DNA of 64,000 nt from Serratia nevei (GTDB lineage: Bacteria; Pseudomonadota; Gammaproteobacteria; Enterobacterales; Enterobacteriaceae): the NCBI RefSeq assembly GCF_024160145.1, contig NZ_JAMYWQ010000014.1:47839-111838 (forward strand), read 5' to 3'. The stretch's first letter is position 1, and the number at the start of each line of letters is the position of its first letter. The notes beneath the pieces were generated by a model. It worked only from the letters and a program-made list of their open reading frames with translations, was not told the DNA's origin and did not search any database. The position numbers were made by a program, and so were the translations under genes. This document shows, in pieces, positions 60,065 through 64,000 of this stretch.

Positions 60065-60649
60065 ATGTTCGGCTACCGCTCTGCATCGCCAAAAGTAAGT
60101 CTTACTACCGACCGGATGGTGGTCCGTTTAGTGCATGAACGGGATGCCTATCGCCTGGCGGACTATTATGCCGAGAACCGGGCCTTCCTCAAACCCTGGG
60201 AGCCGGTGCGCGACGAAAGCCACTGTTATCCTTCCGGCTGGCAGGCGCGCCTCGGGATGATCACCGAAATGCAAAAGCAGGGCAGCGCCTACTATTTTAT
60301 CCTGCTCGATCCGCAGGAGCAGGAAGTGCGCGGCGTGGCGAACTTCAGCAACGTGCTGCGCGGTTCGTTTCATGCCTGTTTCCTCGGCTACTCGCTGGGG
60401 GAGAAATGGCAGGGGCAAGGGCTGATGTTCGAGGCCCTGCAGTCTGCCATCCGCTATATGCTGCGCCAACAGCGCATGCACCGCATCATGGCCAACTATA
60501 TGCCGCACAACCAGCGCAGCGGCGCGCTGCTGACCCGCCTGGGATTCGAACGCGAAGGTTATGCCAAAGATTACCTGCTGATTGACGGCAAGTGGCAAGA
60601 CCATGTTTTGACGGCATACACCAATAAAGAGTGGCTAGCCCCACGTTGA
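60065..60649 (+). CDS. rimJ: Ribosomal protein S5 alanine N-acetyltransferase RimJ
   Basis: A 194-residue GNAT enzyme, the same length as E. coli RimJ. The ATG at 60065 gives [20 protein letters not shown], as in E. coli; ATG 60062 is adjacent. The acetyl-CoA motif lies in [20 protein letters not shown] near residue 115, and [19 protein letters not shown] follows. It acetylates the N-terminal Ala of S5 and helps 30S maturation. yceH starts 9 bases after the stop, so they form an operon. Confidence 0.95.
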   Translation: MFGYRSASPKVSLTTDRMVVRLVHERDAYRLADYYAENRAFLKPWEPVRDESHCYPSGWQARLGMITEMQKQGSAYYFILLDPQEQEVRGVANFSNVLRGSFHACFLGYSLGEKWQGQGLMFEALQSAIRYMLRQQRMHRIMANYMPHNQRSGALLTRLGFEREGYAKDYLLIDGKWQDHVLTAYTNKEWLAPR

Positions 60650-60658
60650 GGCCAAACG

Positions 60659-61306
60659 ATGAAATATGAATTGAACGCCAAAGAGGCCAGGGTTATCGGC
60701 TGCCTGTTGGAAAAACAGGTCACCACGCCGGACCAATACCCGCTTTCGCTTAACGCCATCACCCTGGCATGCAACCAAAAAACCAACCGTGAGCCGGTGA
60801 TGGATCTGAGCGAAGGCGAGGTGCAGCAATTGCTCGATCTGTTGCTGCGCAAACATTTCCTGCGCACCCTCAGCGGGTTCGGCAACCGAGTGGTGAAATA
60901 CGAACAGCGGTTTTGCAACTCCGAATTTGGCCAACTGAAACTCTCGCCGGCCGAACTGGCGGTGATCGCCACCTTGTTGCTGCGCGGCGCGCAAACGCCG
61001 GGAGAGCTGCGCACCCGCACCAACCGGATGCACGAGTTCAGCGACGTCAGCGAGGTCGAACAGGTGCTGCAACAGCTGGCCACGCGCGACGATGGCCCGT
61101 TCGTGGTGCGCCTGGCGCGCGAGCCGGGCAAGCGTGAAAGCCGCTTTATGCATCTGTTCAGCGGCCAGATTGATGAGGCGCCGCCGGTGTTCGAATCAGA
61201 GGAGGACGGCGGCGAACTGAGCGCCAGGGTTAGCGCGTTGGAAAACCAGGTGGCGGAGCTGAAACGGCAGGTACAACAGCTGTTGGCGAGGGAAACGAAT
61301 GACTAA
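60659..61306 (+). CDS. yceH: UPF0502 protein YceH
   Basis: A 215-residue protein, the same length as E. coli YceH. Two winged-helix domains make up residues 1-~175: [32 protein letters not shown] and [21 protein letters not shown]-terminal coiled coil ([19 protein letters not shown]) follows. Function unknown. It overlaps mviM by 8 bases. Confidence 0.94.
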   Translation: MKYELNAKEARVIGCLLEKQVTTPDQYPLSLNAITLACNQKTNREPVMDLSEGEVQQLLDLLLRKHFLRTLSGFGNRVVKYEQRFCNSEFGQLKLSPAELAVIATLLLRGAQTPGELRTRTNRMHEFSDVSEVEQVLQQLATRDDGPFVVRLAREPGKRESRFMHLFSGQIDEAPPVFESEEDGGELSARVSALENQVAELKRQVQQLLARETND

Positions 61307-62219
61307 ATTACGCGTGGGCGTGGTGGGATTGGGCAGCATCGCGCAGAAGGCTTATCTGCCAATCCTCGGGCAGGCGACCGACTGGACGCTGGTCGGCGGT
61401 TTCTCGCCCAATCAGCAAAAAGCGCAGCCGCTGTGCGACAGCTACCGCATGGCCTGTTTCCCCCGTCTGGACAGCCTGGCCGAACAGTGCGACGCGGTCT
61501 TTGTTCACAGCAGCACCGCCAGCCATTTTTCGGTGATCGGCGAGTTGCTTAACCGCGGCGTGCACGTCTACGTCGATAAGCCGTTGGCGGAAACGCTGGA
61601 GCAGGGCGAGCAGTTGCTCGAGCTGGCCGAGCGGCGGGGCAAGGCGTTGATGGTGGGGTTCAACCGCCGATTCGCGCCGCTTTACCGGCAGCTTAAACAG
61701 CAAATGAACCAGCCGGCTTCGATTCGCATGGATAAACATCGAGCCGACAGCGTTGGCCCGCACGATCTGCGTTTTACCCTGTTGGATGACTATCTGCACG
61801 TGGTGGACACCGCGCTGTGGCTGGCGGGCGGGCGCGAACAACTGCTGAGCGGCCGTTTGCAGGCCAACGCCGCCGGCGAAATGCTGTACGCCGAGCACCA
61901 TTTCGCCTGCGCAGACACGCAGGTGACGACCAGCATGCATCGCCGCGGCGGCAGCCAGCGCGAAAGCGTGCAGGCGGTGACCGATGGCGCGCGGTATCAG
62001 TTGACCGATATGCGTCACTGGCTGCGTGAAGATGCGCAGGGCGAGTTGGAACAGCCGGTGCCGGGCTGGCAAAGCACGCTGGTGCAACGCGGTTTCGACG
62101 GGGCGGTGCGGCATTTCCTCAGCGCCGTTGCCAATCAGAGCGCGCCGGAAACCGGTGGTGAACAGGCACTGGTTGCCCAGCGCGTAGTCGAGCGTTTGCT
62201 GCGGGATAACTCTATGTAA
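61299..62219 (+). CDS. mviM: Gfo/Idh/MocA-type oxidoreductase MviM
   Basis: A 306-residue NAD(P)-binding protein (E. coli YceM/MviM 307). The Rossmann motif [15 protein letters not shown] is at residues 7-21, and the [17 protein letters not shown] part with the conserved Lys lies near residue 93. Substrate unknown. It overlaps yceH by 8 bases and precedes murJ by 106 bases, as in E. coli. Confidence 0.93.
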   Translation: MTKLRVGVVGLGSIAQKAYLPILGQATDWTLVGGFSPNQQKAQPLCDSYRMACFPRLDSLAEQCDAVFVHSSTASHFSVIGELLNRGVHVYVDKPLAETLEQGEQLLELAERRGKALMVGFNRRFAPLYRQLKQQMNQPASIRMDKHRADSVGPHDLRFTLLDDYLHVVDTALWLAGGREQLLSGRLQANAAGEMLYAEHHFACADTQVTTSMHRRGGSQRESVQAVTDGARYQLTDMRHWLREDAQGELEQPVPGWQSTLVQRGFDGAVRHFLSAVANQSAPETGGEQALVAQRVVERLLRDNSM

Positions 62220-62325
62220 CATATGGCGGTAGCTATTCTTTTCCGGATGCGTAAACTGAGCCGATTGTTTCACTGACGCCTGCTGCCGCAGGCGTTGATA
62301 TTTACGGTATCTATCAGACAACGAC

Positions 62326-63861
62326 ATGAACCTACTCAAATCCTTGGCCGCCGTCAGCTCGATGACGATGTTCTCGCGGGTGTTGGGCTTTGCCCGCGAT
62401 GCGATCGTCGCGCGCGTATTCGGGGCCGGTATGGCAACGGACGCCTTCTTCGTGGCGTTCAAGCTCCCTAACCTGTTGCGCCGTATCTTTGCCGAAGGGG
62501 CGTTTTCGCAGGCCTTCGTGCCGATCCTGGCCGAATACAAGAGCCAGCAGGGTGAAGAGGCGACGCGCACTTTTATCGCCTACGTCTCTGGGCTGCTGAC
62601 GCTGGTGCTGGCGGTGGTGACAGTGTTGGGGATGCTGGCCGCCCCCTGGGTTATCTACCTCACCGCGCCGGGCTTTACCGATACGCCTGACAAATTTGCC
62701 CTGACGTCGGCGCTGCTGCGCATCACGTTCCCTTATATTCTGTTGATCTCGCTGGCGTCGCTGGTGGGGGCGATCCTCAATACCTGGAACCGTTTCTCGA
62801 TCCCGGCCTTTGCGCCAACGTTGCTTAACGTCAGCATGATCGGCTTCGCGCTGTTCGCCGCCCCGTATTTCCACCCGCCGGTGCTGGCGCTGGCCTGGGC
62901 GGTGGTGGTGGGGGGCGTGCTGCAGCTAGGCTATCAACTGCCGCACCTGCGCAAGATTGGCATGCTGGTGCTGCCGCGCCTCAAGCTGGGCGACGCCGGG
63001 GTCTGGCGCGTGATGCGTCAGATGGGGCCGGCGATCCTCGGGGTCTCGGTCAGCCAAATCTCGCTGATCATCAACACCATTTTCGCTTCGTTCCTGGTAT
63101 CCGGTTCGGTGTCCTGGATGTACTACGCCGACCGTCTGATGGAGTTTCCTTCCGGTGTGCTGGGCGTGGCCTTGGGTACCATCCTGTTGCCGTCGCTGGC
63201 CAAAAGCTTTTCGAGCGGCAACCATGACGAGTATTCGCGCCTGATGGACTGGGGGCTGCGCCTGTGCTTCCTGCTGGCGCTGCCGAGCGCCATCGCGCTG
63301 GGCATTTTGGCCAAGCCGTTGACGGTCTCGCTGTTCCAGTACGGCAAGTTCAGTGCCTTTGACGCGGCGATGACCCAGCGTGCGCTGGTGGCTTACTCGG
63401 TAGGGCTGATGGGGCTTATCGTGGTTAAGGTGCTGGCGCCGGGCTTTTATTCGCGGCAGGACATCAAAACACCGGTCAAGATCGCCATCATTACGCTGAT
63501 CATGACGCAGGTGATGAACCTGGCGTTTATCGGCCCGCTGAAACATGCCGGCCTGGCGCTGTCTATCGGTTTGGCGGCCTGTCTGAACGCCTCGCTGCTG
63601 TATTGGCAACTGCGCAAACAGAAAATTTTCCAGCCGCAGCCGGGCTGGACGCTGTTCCTCACCAAGTTGGTGATCGCCGTACTGGCGATGTCGGCGGTGT
63701 TGATCGGTGCGATGTGGCTGATGCCGGCCTGGGACCAGGGCAATATGCTGGAGCGTTTGCTGCGCCTGGCGGCGGTGGTGGTGGCCGGTGTGGTGGCGTA
63801 CTTCGGCGTGCTGGCCGGGTTGGGCTTCCGCCCGCGTGATTTCGCGCGCCGGGTCGCCTGA
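62326..63861 (+). CDS. murJ: Lipid II flippase MurJ (MviN)
   Basis: A 511-residue, 14-helix MOP-superfamily protein (E. coli MurJ 511). It moves lipid II across the inner membrane for peptidoglycan synthesis and is essential. The N-terminus [20 protein letters not shown] and the arginines required for function (SRVLGFARD near residues 18-24, [13 protein letters not shown] near 52) are present. It ends 15 bases before the transposase stop codon, so the insertion sequence lies immediately downstream. In E. coli the next genes are the flg flagellar genes. Confidence 0.95.
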   Translation: MNLLKSLAAVSSMTMFSRVLGFARDAIVARVFGAGMATDAFFVAFKLPNLLRRIFAEGAFSQAFVPILAEYKSQQGEEATRTFIAYVSGLLTLVLAVVTVLGMLAAPWVIYLTAPGFTDTPDKFALTSALLRITFPYILLISLASLVGAILNTWNRFSIPAFAPTLLNVSMIGFALFAAPYFHPPVLALAWAVVVGGVLQLGYQLPHLRKIGMLVLPRLKLGDAGVWRVMRQMGPAILGVSVSQISLIINTIFASFLVSGSVSWMYYADRLMEFPSGVLGVALGTILLPSLAKSFSSGNHDEYSRLMDWGLRLCFLLALPSAIALGILAKPLTVSLFQYGKFSAFDAAMTQRALVAYSVGLMGLIVVKVLAPGFYSRQDIKTPVKIAIITLIMTQVMNLAFIGPLKHAGLALSIGLAACLNASLLYWQLRKQKIFQPQPGWTLFLTKLVIAVLAMSAVLIGAMWLMPAWDQGNMLERLLRLAAVVVAGVVAYFGVLAGLGFRPRDFARRVA

Positions 63862-63876
63862 GCTGAATGACAGTGA

Positions 63877-64000
63877 CTAGTCCTGGCATAGGTTGACACT
63901 TTTATGCCTGTAAAACGCCTGATGCACCGCATCGGGCGTTTTATATTTTAGCGACTGGTGAGGCCGCTCTCCGTTGTAAATTTCTATCGATTCCCTCACC
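63877..64000 (-). mobile_element. 3' end of an IS3-family transposase gene (partial)
   Basis: On the minus strand the frame open to the right edge encodes a C-terminus that includes YNGERPHQSLKYKTPDAVHQ and ends in VNLCQD before a TAG at 63877-63879. Y-N-x-E-R-P-H-x-S-L is a signature of the DDE transposase (OrfB) of IS3-family elements. A GC hairpin with a T-run (63911-63945) lies within this coding end, as seen in several such elements. The rest of the element is outside the window, so its completeness and exact type are unknown. Confidence 0.82.

Overview
The window is about 60% G+C and very gene-dense. It reads as a chromosomal segment of an enterobacterium, most likely Serratia (S. marcescens group). 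Three things point there. Long runs of genes follow the E. coli order (mgrB-yebO, yobF-cspC-rlmA-mntP-yobD-manZYX-yoaE-pdeD-sdaA-nudL-pabB-yoaH, and yceB-grxB-mdtH-rimJ-yceH-mviM-murJ). A chromosomal fosA is present. Several accessory blocks not found in E. coli interrupt these runs. The genus is an inference; no rRNA or tRNA gene is visible to confirm it.

Layout. 1-3.5 kb: a tightly overlapping four-gene operon (end of a PAP2-type phosphatase, a sterol-desaturase/hydroxylase family protein, two paralogous diiron fatty acid desaturases). 3.6-4.1 kb: a small ribbon-helix-helix-like protein overlapping a small membrane protein. 4.1-6.7 kb (minus): a CioAB-type cytochrome bd oxidase with a 50-residue DUF2474 third subunit. 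6.8-14.0 kb: a MocR/GabR-type regulator-aminotransferase followed by a five-gene oligopeptide-type ABC importer, with a convergent alpha/beta hydrolase. 15.1-21.8 kb: the astCADBE arginine succinyltransferase operon, preceded by what look like tandem NtrC sites, ArgR boxes and a sigma-54 promoter. 22.4-23.5 kb: a general porin with a structured leader. 23.5-29.6 kb: a run of very small genes (YmgB-like, yebW, kbp, yccJ, yobH, mgrB, yebO and several short membrane proteins) plus a pirin, a DUF1304 protein and a MarA-sized AraC regulator. 29.6-34 kb: an accessory block (fosA, two small phage-type genes behind a textbook Pho box, an aromatic amino acid permease, a metallo-beta-lactamase-fold hydrolase) that splits the usual yebO-yobF pair.

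34.6-50.6 kb returns to the conserved order, with a YfiH-like gene added after cspC and an orphan family 2 glycosyltransferase inserted between pabB and yoaH. mntP carries a yybP-ykoY manganese riboswitch and yoaE a hairpin-rich leader. 50.6-55 kb: purT (PurR box), a second cold-shock gene, dbpA, yebG (LexA box), yqfB and yebF. 55-63.9 kb: yceB to murJ, with an AarF/UbiB-type kinase gene inserted after yceB. The last 124 bases are the 3' end of an IS3-family transposase gene, so an insertion sequence follows murJ directly.

Together the window mixes core metabolism (ast, man, sda, pabB, purT), envelope functions (murJ, porin, lipid desaturation), stress regulation and translation, plus a few lineage-specific insertions. 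I saw no CRISPR array, complete prophage or obvious defence island.
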